From a candidate division TA06 bacterium DG_78 (lineage in GTDB: Bacteria; Hydrothermota; Tepidihabitantia; SM23-42): a stretch of 31,786 nt of DNA. Position 1 is the stretch's first letter, and the number at the start of each line of letters is the position of its first letter. The stretch lies in contig LJNI01000003.1 of assembly GCA_001303225.1 (NCBI GenBank), positions 1 through 31,786 of the forward strand, in the 5' to 3' direction. The notes under the pieces are model-generated. The model saw only the letters and a program-made list of their open reading frames with translations, had not been told where the DNA came from and did not search any database. The position numbers were made by a program, and so were the translations under genes. Shown in pieces: positions 23,928 to 31,413 of this stretch.

Positions 23928-25967
23928 TTAGGTGATTCTTTTTAGTGCGGTTTCTGCAAGGTGTGATAATTTTTTATCCTTTGATAGTGTCAAATTTTCG
24001 AGAATTTCTTTTGTATTCTCGGATTTTAATTTTACTAAAACACTCACTGCATATTCTTTTAATTCTGTCGCTTTTGCATCTTTTCTCAGTGCTAATGACG
24101 TTAAAAATGATACAATGGTGTCAGTTGCTTCGTTCACTTTCTGTTCATTGACTATTTTCAGCAGTTCAAGATGCAGGCCGTCACCTTTCTGTTTGAATAG
24201 TGACAGCAATTCCAGTATTTTTTCGCGGTCGATTTTGGTTTTTAATCCTTTGAGGGATTCCGCTTTCACATCAGAAGATGGATCATTGAGCAATTTCATG
24301 AGACCTTCTTCATATTCAAATTTTGTAAATGTCCTAACCAATTCCGCACGGACACGTTCATCTTCGTCTTCTATGAACGGAACTAAGCGGTCGATAACAC
24401 GTTTGTCGCCGACACCAGCAAGGATCGCAATGATATGCCTTTTCAGATACCACTCATCAGTGGCTTCAAGATTATCGAGCAGCAGGTCAATGGCAACCGG
24501 TCCGATACTCTTGAGAATATCGACGAGCTTTCTCCTGAGATCATGGTCCTCAGCTTCTTTGAGGGTCAAGAGTGCTTCATTGACCGCGTCCTTACCAAAT
24601 TGTATGATCGCTTCCCGTACATCAGGGTAAATACCGCTCTCCCATAAAAACGAGAAGAGCGTTGGCAGCGCCTCAATATTACCTGTCTCACTTAAGAATT
24701 TTATGGTTTTTTTCTTAAACGCTGACGAGAGTCCACCTCTTCCAAGAAGTTTTGTGAACGGATCTATGAGCATTGAACAAAAGTTCTTTCGGTTATTCTT
24801 CTTACAAGCCTGATACAAGCTGCTCAGATCGTCGATTATCTTTAACACGATGACGCCAACTGATTCTTGCGCAATCGCTGTAGAAATTCTGGTGATAAAT
24901 TCACCTGCCTGTTCATAATCTTTTTTTTCTACAAAACGTTGGGCAAGCGATATGAGTGATCGTAATCCTTTTTCTCGGTCAGTGGGGCTCTCTGAGTCGA
25001 GCATCGAATAGTACGGCTTCATAGCTATACGTAAATCATCTTTGGAGATGGTAGTCGCGAGCTTTTCGCTCAACACAAGACCAACTTGGGCGAGGTATTC
25101 ATAGATATTAGGGATTTTCTCTTTTAACTTTGGCATAACACGTGCAAATTTACTTTCTCCGAGTGTACTAATAATTTTCTTGACATCATCTCCTTTATCA
25201 CTCTCGGCTCGACTACAAATCATGTTGACGAGCGTGTCCTCACTGAAGCTCGAGAACATCTTCATAACGATAGGTTTCAATTCGACATCCTGAAGCAACT
25301 CGATACGGTGTTCTGCTGGAAGTGTCTCGATAATCCGTGCCACACTTTCCCGGTAGAGCTGCTGAGATTCCTTCGGTGAATTTTCGATGTCGTCCATTAC
25401 CTCATGGAATTTATCCTTGGTATCAATCATTGAGATACCCTGTTCGACTAACTCTTTTAAATTCTTTATTGCTTCCACGACTTCTGCATGTTCTTTAGCA
25501 ACACCCGGTTCTGCAGTTGCTTGCGCTGGAGCACCTGTTTGGATGCCAAATTTCACCGCATTGATTTTTATTCTCTGAGTACCTTTGGCAGTTAACATCG
25601 TTGCTGCATCACCATACTCTCTCACCTTCAATTTTGGACTAATGATGACTTCGTAGAGATTCTTCACATCATCATTGGTCACTCCAGATTCAAAAGTCAA
25701 ACTGTTAATTTCATTTTTCCGCAAGGTATCGAGCAGTGAAGCCATCGCTGGATTTTTTCCGATGTCGATTCGCTGATCCTGAAATATCACAGTCCTTTCG
25801 AGAAAATACATTGAAAATTCTGAAAAATCAGTATAAATCTTAGAGAGCTGTAGCATTGTTTTACCTACAACTTTTTCCATTACAGGGTGTCCAGGAGGAT
25901 AGGATTTTGCTGTTTTAAAGCCGACTGCGATTTCTTTTAGAAAATCTGTGACAAACGACTGCTCCAC
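23928..25967 (-). CDS. Large HEAT-repeat protein with conserved N-terminal domain
   Basis: A 679-residue cytoplasmic-looking protein with no signal peptide. The N-terminal about 140 residues include KSYPPGHPVMEKV (about 21-33), a motif I associate with a conserved domain found ahead of HEAT repeats in several bacterial groups. A short Ala/Pro-rich linker (about 145-155, GAPAQATAEPG) follows, then helical repeats to the C-terminus with clear HEAT units from about 430 on, such as RHIIAILAGVGDKRVIDRLV and DPSSDVKAESLKGLK. No catalytic motif is visible. The GTG at 25967 is chosen because it is 5 nt after a -10 box. It heads the probable operon with guaA, the GGDEF gene and the patatin gene. Role unknown; likely a protein-interaction scaffold. 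Confidence 0.85.
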   Translation of the reverse strand: MEQSFVTDFLKEIAVGFKTAKSYPPGHPVMEKVVGKTMLQLSKIYTDFSEFSMYFLERTVIFQDQRIDIGKNPAMASLLDTLRKNEINSLTFESGVTNDDVKNLYEVIISPKLKVREYGDAATMLTAKGTQRIKINAVKFGIQTGAPAQATAEPGVAKEHAEVVEAIKNLKELVEQGISMIDTKDKFHEVMDDIENSPKESQQLYRESVARIIETLPAEHRIELLQDVELKPIVMKMFSSFSEDTLVNMICSRAESDKGDDVKKIISTLGESKFARVMPKLKEKIPNIYEYLAQVGLVLSEKLATTISKDDLRIAMKPYYSMLDSESPTDREKGLRSLISLAQRFVEKKDYEQAGEFITRISTAIAQESVGVIVLKIIDDLSSLYQACKKNNRKNFCSMLIDPFTKLLGRGGLSSAFKKKTIKFLSETGNIEALPTLFSFLWESGIYPDVREAIIQFGKDAVNEALLTLKEAEDHDLRRKLVDILKSIGPVAIDLLLDNLEATDEWYLKRHIIAILAGVGDKRVIDRLVPFIEDEDERVRAELVRTFTKFEYEEGLMKLLNDPSSDVKAESLKGLKTKIDREKILELLSLFKQKGDGLHLELLKIVNEQKVNEATDTIVSFLTSLALRKDAKATELKEYAVSVLVKLKSENTKEILENLTLSKDKKLSHLAETALKRIT

Positions 25968-25972
25968 GTTCT

Positions 25973-26000
25973 ATTTTAAACATATTTCTTATTCTGTCAA
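25973..26000 (-). promoter_or_regulatory. Promoter of the HEAT-guaA-GGDEF-patatin unit, predicted leaderless
   Basis: Minus strand TTGACA (25995-26000), 16 bp, TAAAAT (25973-25978), then 5 nt to the GTG at 25967. Copy 2 of the dispersed repeat begins 17 bp upstream of the -35 box. Confidence 0.8.
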
Positions 26001-26016
26001 GACCACGAAGTGAGAA

Positions 26017-26084
26017 CTCTCAACGATTACCCCACAAGTTTCACAACTTACGGGACAGGCGGTGATAAAGAAACAGATTACAGT
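26017..26084. repeat. Dispersed hairpin-forming repeat, copy 2
   Basis: It matches 6715-6780 over about 66 bp. Here the stem AAGTT (26036-26040) / AACTT (26045-26049) has loop TCAC. The outer CCC/GGG pairs are kept across a two-base internal mismatch, so the hairpin is conserved although the bases changed. It lies between the divergent promoters of the large HEAT gene and hslV, in the same orientation and at a similar distance to its HEAT gene as copy 1. Confidence 0.7.
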
Positions 26085-26085
26085 A

Positions 26086-26111
26086 GGTTGCTGAAGATTT
26101 TTTCAGCAACC
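26086..26111. repeat. Perfect 10 bp inverted repeat upstream of hslV
   Basis: GGTTGCTGAA (26086-26095) and TTCAGCAACC (26102-26111) form a perfect stem with loop GATTTT, ending 13 bp before the hslV -35 box. It is intergenic and upstream of both genes, so it is unlikely to be a terminator for either. It may be an operator or part of the adjacent repeat element. Confidence 0.6.
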
Positions 26112-26124
26112 TCAAAATAAGTAG

Positions 26125-26152
26125 TTGACAATTTTTGACTCTTCACTATAAT
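26125..26152 (+). promoter_or_regulatory. Promoter of hslV, predicted leaderless
   Basis: TTGACA (26125-26130), 16 bp, TATAAT (26147-26152), then 7 nt to ATG 26160, with no Shine-Dalgarno. Both boxes are perfect sigma70-type consensus; no heat-shock-type promoter is evident. Confidence 0.85.
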
Positions 26153-26159
26153 ACGATAT

Positions 26160-26684
26160 ATGAAATCAACAACAATCATTGGTTTGAGATACAATGGTGA
26201 TGTAGCAATAGGTTGTGACGGCCAAGTGACAACTGGAGAGACCGTGATGAAACAAGGTGCAAAAAAAGTCCGTAAAATGTATAATAATAAAATTCTTGCT
26301 GGATTTGCTGGATCCACTGCTGATGCTCTCACCTTGTTTGAACGATTCGAGTCAAAGCTTGAGGAATTTCGAGGGAATCTTCCTCGAAGTATCGTCGAAT
26401 TGGCAAAGGATTGGCGACAGGATAAGGTTTTACGCCGTCTCGAAGCGCTCCTGGCAATTCTTGATAAAGATCACGCCTATATTGTATCAGGATCTGGTGA
26501 TGTTATCGAACCTGATGACGGTATTGTTGCAATTGGCTCAGGCGGACCCTATGCTCTCGCTGCTTGCCGCGCTCTGATTGGGTATTCAAAACTCTCTGCT
26601 AAGGAGATTGTCGAACAGTCAATCGACATTGCTGCAGGAATTTGTATCTACACGAATCGCGAAATATTTATTGAAACGCTTTGA
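26160..26684 (+). CDS. hslV: ATP-dependent protease subunit HslV (ClpQ)
   Basis: HslV is a proteasome-like threonine peptidase that works as a double hexamer with the HslU ATPase. The 174-residue protein is full length. It begins [14 protein letters not shown], so maturation would expose Thr4 as the catalytic N-terminal residue after a three-residue leader instead of the usual Met alone. Counting from that Thr, Asp17 and Lys33 of the active site are conserved. Other hallmarks are [65 protein letters not shown] and [10 protein letters not shown] Cys precedes Asp17 where Gly is usual. No hslU is adjacent: the next gene is convergent. It is transcribed alone from a leaderless promoter. Confidence 0.95.
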   Translation: MKSTTIIGLRYNGDVAIGCDGQVTTGETVMKQGAKKVRKMYNNKILAGFAGSTADALTLFERFESKLEEFRGNLPRSIVELAKDWRQDKVLRRLEALLAILDKDHAYIVSGSGDVIEPDDGIVAIGSGGPYALAACRALIGYSKLSAKEIVEQSIDIAAGICIYTNREIFIETL

Positions 26685-26770
26685 ATTTTGAAAAGCCGGA
26701 AGCCACGAGATGGTGCACTGAATTAACATTTACTAACCACTGTCTATTATTAACTACTTCCTACATAAAG

Positions 26771-27604
26771 TTACCTCTTATGCCTCAATAACACAATCTT
26801 TAATTTCCGTAAAGCATTTTCTTTTATCTGACGCACCCTTTCGCGTGTTATATTCATAATCCTACTAATGTCTTCCAAACTTTGTGCCTCGTATTCATCC
26901 ATCCCAAAATTTCTTTTCAGGATCTCCCGTTCTCTTGGTTCGAGTTTATTTAAGGCTTTTGTTAATCTTTCTTTCTCATACTTCTTCTTAAAAATTTCAT
27001 CTGGGGGTGGTGATATAAGATTGTCGGCGCCCTCGATATCGAGGCGTACCGATTCGATATAGGGGTTTTCAGAATCGTCGAATGTTTCATCGAGGGAATA
27101 CGGAGGAATTAGTTCACTCAGTGCCAAGGAAACAGTACTCTCATCTGTCTTGAGCACTTTGGCGAGTTCCTGAACTGTTGGCTCCTGGCCATGTTTTTGG
27201 ATATATTTCAGGGTAAGAATCTGCATCCGTTTAGCGAGGAAACTTTTTGGAACAATACCGCGACCTGCGTTGATCGCATCATAGATCGATCGTTTTATCC
27301 ACCACACAGAATAGGTATTAAATCGATAACCTTTCCGCTCATCAAATTTTTCCACAGCATGTATAAGCCCTTCATTGCCAACATTGATTAATTCGGTCAA
27401 CGTCAAGCCTTGGTTCTGAAATCTCTTTGCAATGAAAACGACGATTCTTAGATTTGAGCAAATTAATTTTTCTTTGGCATCTTCGTCATTCTTATCCCTT
27501 ATTCGCTTGGCGAGTTTAAATTCTTCCTCTTTCGTGAGGAGATTAAACTGTCCAATTTCTTCGAGGTACTGTTTGAGTCCCCGATCAGTGATTAATCTAA
27601 ACAC
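26771..27604 (-). CDS. Sigma70-family RNA polymerase sigma factor, RpoD/RpoS-like
   Basis: The 277-residue factor lacks region 1.1 and has region 1.2 (ITDRGLKQYLEEIG), region 2 (NLRIVVFIAKRFQNQGLTLT, then NEGLIHAVEKFDERKGYRF), region 3 and a region 4.2 helix-turn-helix (LEDISRIMNITRERVRQI, about 243-260). The sequence resembles the short primary sigma of Bacteroidota. However, region 2.4 reads WWIKRSIY (101-108), with Arg105 and Tyr108 where E. coli sigma70 has Gln437 and Thr440, residues that contact the -10 box. This suggests an alternative factor (inference). It begins with GTG 21 bp after htrA and probably belongs to the hsp20-htrA operon, so a stress role is plausible. It could still be the housekeeping sigma. 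Confidence 0.92.
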   Translation of the reverse strand: MFRLITDRGLKQYLEEIGQFNLLTKEEEFKLAKRIRDKNDEDAKEKLICSNLRIVVFIAKRFQNQGLTLTELINVGNEGLIHAVEKFDERKGYRFNTYSVWWIKRSIYDAINAGRGIVPKSFLAKRMQILTLKYIQKHGQEPTVQELAKVLKTDESTVSLALSELIPPYSLDETFDDSENPYIESVRLDIEGADNLISPPPDEIFKKKYEKERLTKALNKLEPREREILKRNFGMDEYEAQSLEDISRIMNITRERVRQIKENALRKLKIVLLRHKR

Positions 27605-27625
27605 AAAGCCTTGTCCTCTTATTAC

Positions 27626-29119
27626 TCATGGTGTTACTGCAACATATCTCTTTCTTGTGCCACGCTGGATATGAAAGATTACTGGTTTTCCTTTTTCCAG
27701 TTTCGATACCACGCTCTGGTAGTCTGTTATGTTTCTAATGGTGTGTTGCCCAATTGCAAGAACAACATCGCCGATGGCAATGCCCGCCTCATCAGCTGGC
27801 GAATCTCTTTTTACGTCAACCACGACGACTCCACTGTTTACCTCTACATTGAACCGTTGTGCCTGGGGGTCAGTAATGTCAACTGTTTTCAAACCGAGTT
27901 CGAATTCATCTGTTTCCTGTTCGCTTGCTACGGGTTGATCTTCAGGAAACTCACCGAGCGTCACACTGAGCGTTTTTTCTTTACCATCCCTGATAACCTT
28001 CATTTTTACTTTTTTACCAACCTGTGTTGAGGCAACCATCATTCTAAATGAATCTACATCCTTAACTTTCTTGTTATCGAATTCTATCACGACATCCCGA
28101 TTCTTCACACCAGCTTTACTTGCTGGAGTATCATCGACGACCTCACTGATGAGGACTCCATCGAGCGATGGAAGATCAAGTGCCTCCCTCAATTCTTCGG
28201 TAATATCCTGTAGGAAGACACCGAGATAACCCCTTGTGACTTTGCCAGTACTCTTCAGCTCATCTAATATAATCTGGGCAAGATTTGCCGGGATAGCGAA
28301 GCCAATACCAACGTTTCCTCCAGTAGGAGATGTAATAGCAGTATTAATCCCAATCACTTCGCCATAAATATTGACGAGTGGTCCACCTGAGTTACCCGGA
28401 TTTATTGCTGCATCAGTTTGTATGAAACTCTGAAAATCCGGACCTTCAGGCAGTGGTATACCAGTCCTTCCTTTTGCCGATATAACACCAACTGTTACGG
28501 TTCCCTCAAGATGAAATGGGTTACCCACAGCAATTGCCCAATCACCAACCTTCACCTTATCTGAGTCGCCAAATTTTAAGTAGGAAAATTTCTCCTTGGT
28601 TTCAATTTTCAACAGCGCAAGATCAGTTCTCTGATCGGTACCGATGATTTTAATATCGTCTCCCTTGTATTCCTTTTTATTTATCATTTTTATGACAATA
28701 TCAGATGCATCTTTGATGACATGGTAATTCGTAACGATGTAGCCATCATCAGATATTAAGAAACCAGAACCCAAGGTTTGTGTTTTTCCTTCATATTTCG
28801 GGAAATCTCTGAAAAAATCCTTAAAAAAATCATCGAATGGCCCTTCGAAGTGCCATTCAAAACCAGGAAAACGTCCAGTAACCTTCCGTTCTGCTGAGAT
28901 ATTGACAACAGATGGTGAAACCATCTCTGCTACCCTTGTGAAGGGGCTTTCGCCTTCTTCGGTAACGAGTGGCACTGGCATTGTTTTTTCAGGACTCGCT
29001 TCGCTTCGGTTTGCAATAGCTGGGATGCTTGCGGTGATAATTATGCCGAATAAAAAAGCAAATATAGCTGCTGCGCCCGCGATTATGCCAGCTGTCCGTA
29101 GAGAGATTTTGCCAGACAT
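27626..29119 (-). CDS. htrA: HtrA/DegP-type periplasmic serine protease with two PDZ domains
   Basis: HtrA proteases degrade or refold damaged envelope proteins. The 497-residue protein has an N-terminal hydrophobic segment (about 10-37, signal peptide or anchor) and a trypsin-like domain with the triad His133 (VTNYHVIKDA), Asp166 (QRTDLALLKI) and Ser244 (INPGNSGGPLV). Two PDZ domains follow, at about 285-385 (YLGVFLQDITEELREAL) and about 405-490 (VVVDVKRDSPADEAGIAIGD). An AAAGGAG Shine-Dalgarno precedes the ATG. It lies 93 bp after hsp20 and 21 bp before the sigma factor gene, a proteostasis cluster. A Phe/Asp-rich stretch at 84-110 (LA loop position) may cap the active site as in DegP, by analogy. 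Confidence 0.95.
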   Translation of the reverse strand: MSGKISLRTAGIIAGAAAIFAFLFGIIITASIPAIANRSEASPEKTMPVPLVTEEGESPFTRVAEMVSPSVVNISAERKVTGRFPGFEWHFEGPFDDFFKDFFRDFPKYEGKTQTLGSGFLISDDGYIVTNYHVIKDASDIVIKMINKKEYKGDDIKIIGTDQRTDLALLKIETKEKFSYLKFGDSDKVKVGDWAIAVGNPFHLEGTVTVGVISAKGRTGIPLPEGPDFQSFIQTDAAINPGNSGGPLVNIYGEVIGINTAITSPTGGNVGIGFAIPANLAQIILDELKSTGKVTRGYLGVFLQDITEELREALDLPSLDGVLISEVVDDTPASKAGVKNRDVVIEFDNKKVKDVDSFRMMVASTQVGKKVKMKVIRDGKEKTLSVTLGEFPEDQPVASEQETDEFELGLKTVDITDPQAQRFNVEVNSGVVVVDVKRDSPADEAGIAIGDVVLAIGQHTIRNITDYQSVVSKLEKGKPVIFHIQRGTRKRYVAVTP

Positions 29120-29212
29120 GTTAACTCCTTTCTTTTTATCCCCTCAAATTGCAAAGAACAACAAGAACGATGAACCTTTTCAGATCAGTAAGCTTTGTAG
29201 CCAGGCAATAGA

Positions 29213-29659
29213 TTATGTAATTTCGACTTCAATCTCTTTTGGTTTAGTAGATTCTGGTTTTGGAAGTGTAACCGTGAGAATACCATCTTTGTATGCAGCC
29301 TTTACTTTATCAGAATCTACATCAGAAGGAAGTGCGATAGTCCGACTGAATTTGCCAAATGAACGTTCGATGCGATGGAAGGTTTTGTTTTTCATTTCAC
29401 TTATGTGTTTCCGCTCGCCAGATAGAGTAAGGAGATTTCCGCGTACAGAGATTTTAATATCCTCTTTTTTAATACCTGGTAGTTCTGCTTTGGCAAGATA
29501 ATTTTCACTGTCTTCCTCGATGTCGACAGTAGGTGACCAGAAACCTTCGGTCTCTTCGGGTGGTCTTCCAAAAAAAGTATTAAAGAGACGGTCCATATCA
29601 TCTCTGAGATTCACAAGTTCCCGGAACGGATCCCATCGTCTGAGATGCTTGTCTGCCAC
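29213..29659 (-). CDS. Small heat-shock protein (Hsp20/alpha-crystallin family)
   Basis: Small heat-shock proteins hold unfolding proteins in an ATP-independent way. The 148-residue protein begins near RRWDPFRELVNLRDDMDRLF, the usual amphipathic N-terminal helix. It contains the alpha-crystallin domain from about 44 to 135 (PTVDIEEDSENYLAKAELPG, then AAYKDGILTVTLPK) and ends with an IxV-type anchor (EIEVEIT). The GTG start at 29659 has a good Shine-Dalgarno (AGAGGAG) and lies only 2 bp after the stop of the small coiled-coil gene. It probably shares an operon with htrA and the sigma factor. Confidence 0.95.
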   Translation of the reverse strand: MADKHLRRWDPFRELVNLRDDMDRLFNTFFGRPPEETEGFWSPTVDIEEDSENYLAKAELPGIKKEDIKISVRGNLLTLSGERKHISEMKNKTFHRIERSFGKFSRTIALPSDVDSDKVKAAYKDGILTVTLPKPESTKPKEIEVEIT

Positions 29660-29661
29660 AG

Positions 29662-29991
29662 TTATCTCCTCTTTGATTTTTTAACCTTTTTGGCAAGTTT
29701 ACCTACCTTCTTATACTCCAGTTGCTTCTTTTTAATTTGCCTCTGGGCGGTTTGTATTCTTCTCACCATGGTTTTTATTTTGGAATTTGTTCGCCACCGG
29801 TCATTCTTTTTTAAGAAAACCGATTCGTAAATCATACTCCCGAGTTCAGCAAAATAGTCACGCAGTTTACGATTGAGCTCAAATATTTCAACCTTTAATT
29901 TCCCTTTGGTGGTCAGGTCACCGGCTTCCTTACCAACAACCTTAGATGTATCTTCTAGCCACTTTATTAAATCATCCCATAGATTTGCCAT
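29662..29991 (-). CDS. Small basic coiled-coil protein of the heat-shock operon
   Basis: A 109-residue cytoplasmic protein of unknown function. The first two-thirds are predicted helical (WDDLIKWLEDTSKVVGKEAG, then KLKVEIFELNRKLRDYFAELG) and the C-terminal third is strongly basic and Lys-rich (KKKQLEYKKVGKLAKKVKKS), possibly nucleic-acid or membrane-surface binding. A strong AAGGAGGAG Shine-Dalgarno precedes the ATG. Only 2 bp separate it from hsp20, so it is the likely first gene of the stress operon. No TTGACA/TATAAT promoter of the kind common elsewhere in the window is seen upstream, so a different promoter class may drive it. Confidence 0.8.
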   Translation of the reverse strand: MANLWDDLIKWLEDTSKVVGKEAGDLTTKGKLKVEIFELNRKLRDYFAELGSMIYESVFLKKNDRWRTNSKIKTMVRRIQTAQRQIKKKQLEYKKVGKLAKKVKKSKRR

Positions 29992-30045
29992 TTCTCCTCC
30001 TTATATAGTTTAGACATATATTTACATACATAAGTTTATTAAATA

Positions 30046-30070
30046 ATGCACCCCACAGCACGATGTGCAT
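30046..30070 (-). terminator. Possible terminator-like hairpin after frr
   Basis: Downstream of frr on the minus strand, ATGCAC (30065-30070) can pair with GTGCAT (30046-30051), followed by the AT-rich sequence TATTTAATAA. An alternative small stem GCAC/GTGC lies within the loop. The 6 bp stem is short and there is no run of Ts, so this is tentative. Confidence 0.3.
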
Positions 30071-30086
30071 CTCAGGACGGGAACAG

Positions 30087-30644
30087 CTAGGTTTCCCTAA
30101 TTTCTTTCTCTTTTTTTGCTAAAATTTCATCAATCTTTTTAACAAAATCATCAGTGATTTTCTGAATTTCTTCTTGTGTTTTGAATGACTCGTCTTCAGA
30201 AATTTTCTTTTTCTTTTCTTCTCTCTTTGTTTCACCATTTGCGTCTCTTCGTATGTTGCGTATTGCAACCCTAGCTTCTTCAGCCAACCGTTGCGTGAGT
30301 TTAATGAGTTCTTCGCGACGTTCAGTTGTGAGTGATGGAATTGACAACCGAATAACATTACTATCGCTATTTGGCGTCAGCCCGATTGTTGATTTAAAGA
30401 GTGCTTTTTCAATCTCAGGTAAAACAGTTTTATCCCACGGTTGGATAACGATTAACCGTGGTTCAGGAATACTTATGGTGGCAACCTGATTGAGGGGAAG
30501 CATACTACCGTAGTATTCGACCTTTATACCTTCTAGGAGTGCTGGTGAGGCACGACCAGTGCGTAGTTTGGATAACTCCTGGGCAAAGAGGGTTGTTGAT
30601 TTCTCCATCTTTATTTTTGCATTCTGTAGAATTGTTTTGGTCAT
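30087..30644 (-). CDS. frr: Ribosome-recycling factor
   Basis: RRF, with EF-G, splits post-termination ribosomes. The 185-residue protein has the three-helix-bundle sequences ELSKLRTGRASPALLEGI and VEYYGSMLPLNQVATISIPE (about 26-61), then RLIVIQPWDK and REELIKLTQRLAEEARVAIR, all characteristic. I start it at the ATG at 30644 (MTKTILQNAK). The other in-frame ATG at 30656 contains and precedes the Shine-Dalgarno GGAGGG (30649-30654), which serves 30644. The true start lies just after the pyrH stop (30646-30648), consistent with coupling. It is the third gene of the conserved tsf-pyrH-frr order. Confidence 0.96.
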   Translation of the reverse strand: MTKTILQNAKIKMEKSTTLFAQELSKLRTGRASPALLEGIKVEYYGSMLPLNQVATISIPEPRLIVIQPWDKTVLPEIEKALFKSTIGLTPNSDSNVIRLSIPSLTTERREELIKLTQRLAEEARVAIRNIRRDANGETKREEKKKKISEDESFKTQEEIQKITDDFVKKIDEILAKKEKEIRET

Positions 30645-30645
30645 A

Positions 30646-31413
30646 TTACCCTCCATTTGTTATGAGTGTCCCTATTTTCCCACCGTCAATGATACGTGAT
30701 AAAGGATAGTGCATAAAATTGTAGACACAGATAGGTATATTCGCCTCCTTGCAAATATTGAAGGCAGCTAAATCCATTATTTCTAAATTTTTTGTGATGA
30801 CGTCATCAAACGTTAACCATCGATAAAAAGTTGCTGTACGGTTTTTTTGTGGATCGCTTGAGTAGACGCCTTCTACTTTAGTCCCCTTTATCAAAATATC
30901 GGCACCAAATTCAACTGCCCTGAGCGCAGCCGCTGTGTCAGTAGTGAAGAATGGATTACCCGTACCACCGACAAAAATAAGTACATCATTCGATGTATAT
31001 GCATTGAGATTCTCAAATTTATTACAGTACTGGGCAACACCGCGAACTTCAAGGCCGCTAAAGAGGTGAGCTGGTATATTCTTGCTGCATAATTGCGATT
31101 GGAGTACAATGCCATTAATTACGGTTGCAACCATGCCACAATAGTCTGCGTCGACCTTATTGAGCCATCGAGCTTCACGCCCTCTGATAATGTTCCCTCC
31201 GCCAACCACGACACCTATTTTTACACCAAGAGACTTCACACCAACAATTTGCGTGACAATATAATCAATGGTTTTTTTGTTAAATATTTCGGTTTTCTCA
31301 CCTAAGGTTTCACCTGAAATTTTTAGAACAATTCTTTGGTATTTTAATTTTCGACATTTTTTAGAATTTGTGTAATCAGTATATTTTTTCTGTGAAATCT
31401 GTGTTTTCTTCAT
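30646..31413 (-). CDS. pyrH: UMP kinase
   Basis: PyrH phosphorylates UMP to UDP in pyrimidine nucleotide synthesis and belongs to the amino-acid kinase fold. Hallmarks are VLKISGETLG, VVVGGGNIIRG, FVGGTGNPFFTTDTAAALRA, GTKVEGVYSSDPQKN and a C-terminal IGTLI. The 255-residue reading has about 22 residues before the usual start position (KYQRIVLKISGE), rich in Lys and Thr. I keep the ATG at 31413 because it overlaps the tsf stop by 4 bp and no ATG, GTG or TTG start is evident nearer the kinase core. The extension is therefore probably real, though its role is unknown. Confidence 0.95.
   Translation of the reverse strand: MKKTQISQKKYTDYTNSKKCRKLKYQRIVLKISGETLGEKTEIFNKKTIDYIVTQIVGVKSLGVKIGVVVGGGNIIRGREARWLNKVDADYCGMVATVINGIVLQSQLCSKNIPAHLFSGLEVRGVAQYCNKFENLNAYTSNDVLIFVGGTGNPFFTTDTAAALRAVEFGADILIKGTKVEGVYSSDPQKNRTATFYRWLTFDDVITKNLEIMDLAAFNICKEANIPICVYNFMHYPLSRIIDGGKIGTLITNGG
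30649..30654 (-). promoter_or_regulatory. Ribosome binding site that fixes the frr start
   Basis: GGAGGG on the minus strand overlaps the end of pyrH and lies 4 nt before ATG 30644. Because it sits inside the longer reading from 30656, it favours the shorter protein. Confidence 0.75.

Noticed and set aside
23932..24630. Long plus-strand open frame of 232 codons opposite the large HEAT gene
   Set aside because: It is Ser/Phe-rich, typical of antisense to Lys/Glu-rich coding sequence, has no recognisable domain, and the opposite strand encodes clear HEAT repeats with a consensus promoter.
28902..29501. Plus-strand open frame of 199 codons opposite htrA and hsp20
   Set aside because: It spans the antisense of two well-identified genes and shows no protein-family features.
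30645..30656. Four-residue-longer frr from ATG 30656
   Set aside because: That ATG overlaps the GGAGGG Shine-Dalgarno that serves ATG 30644.
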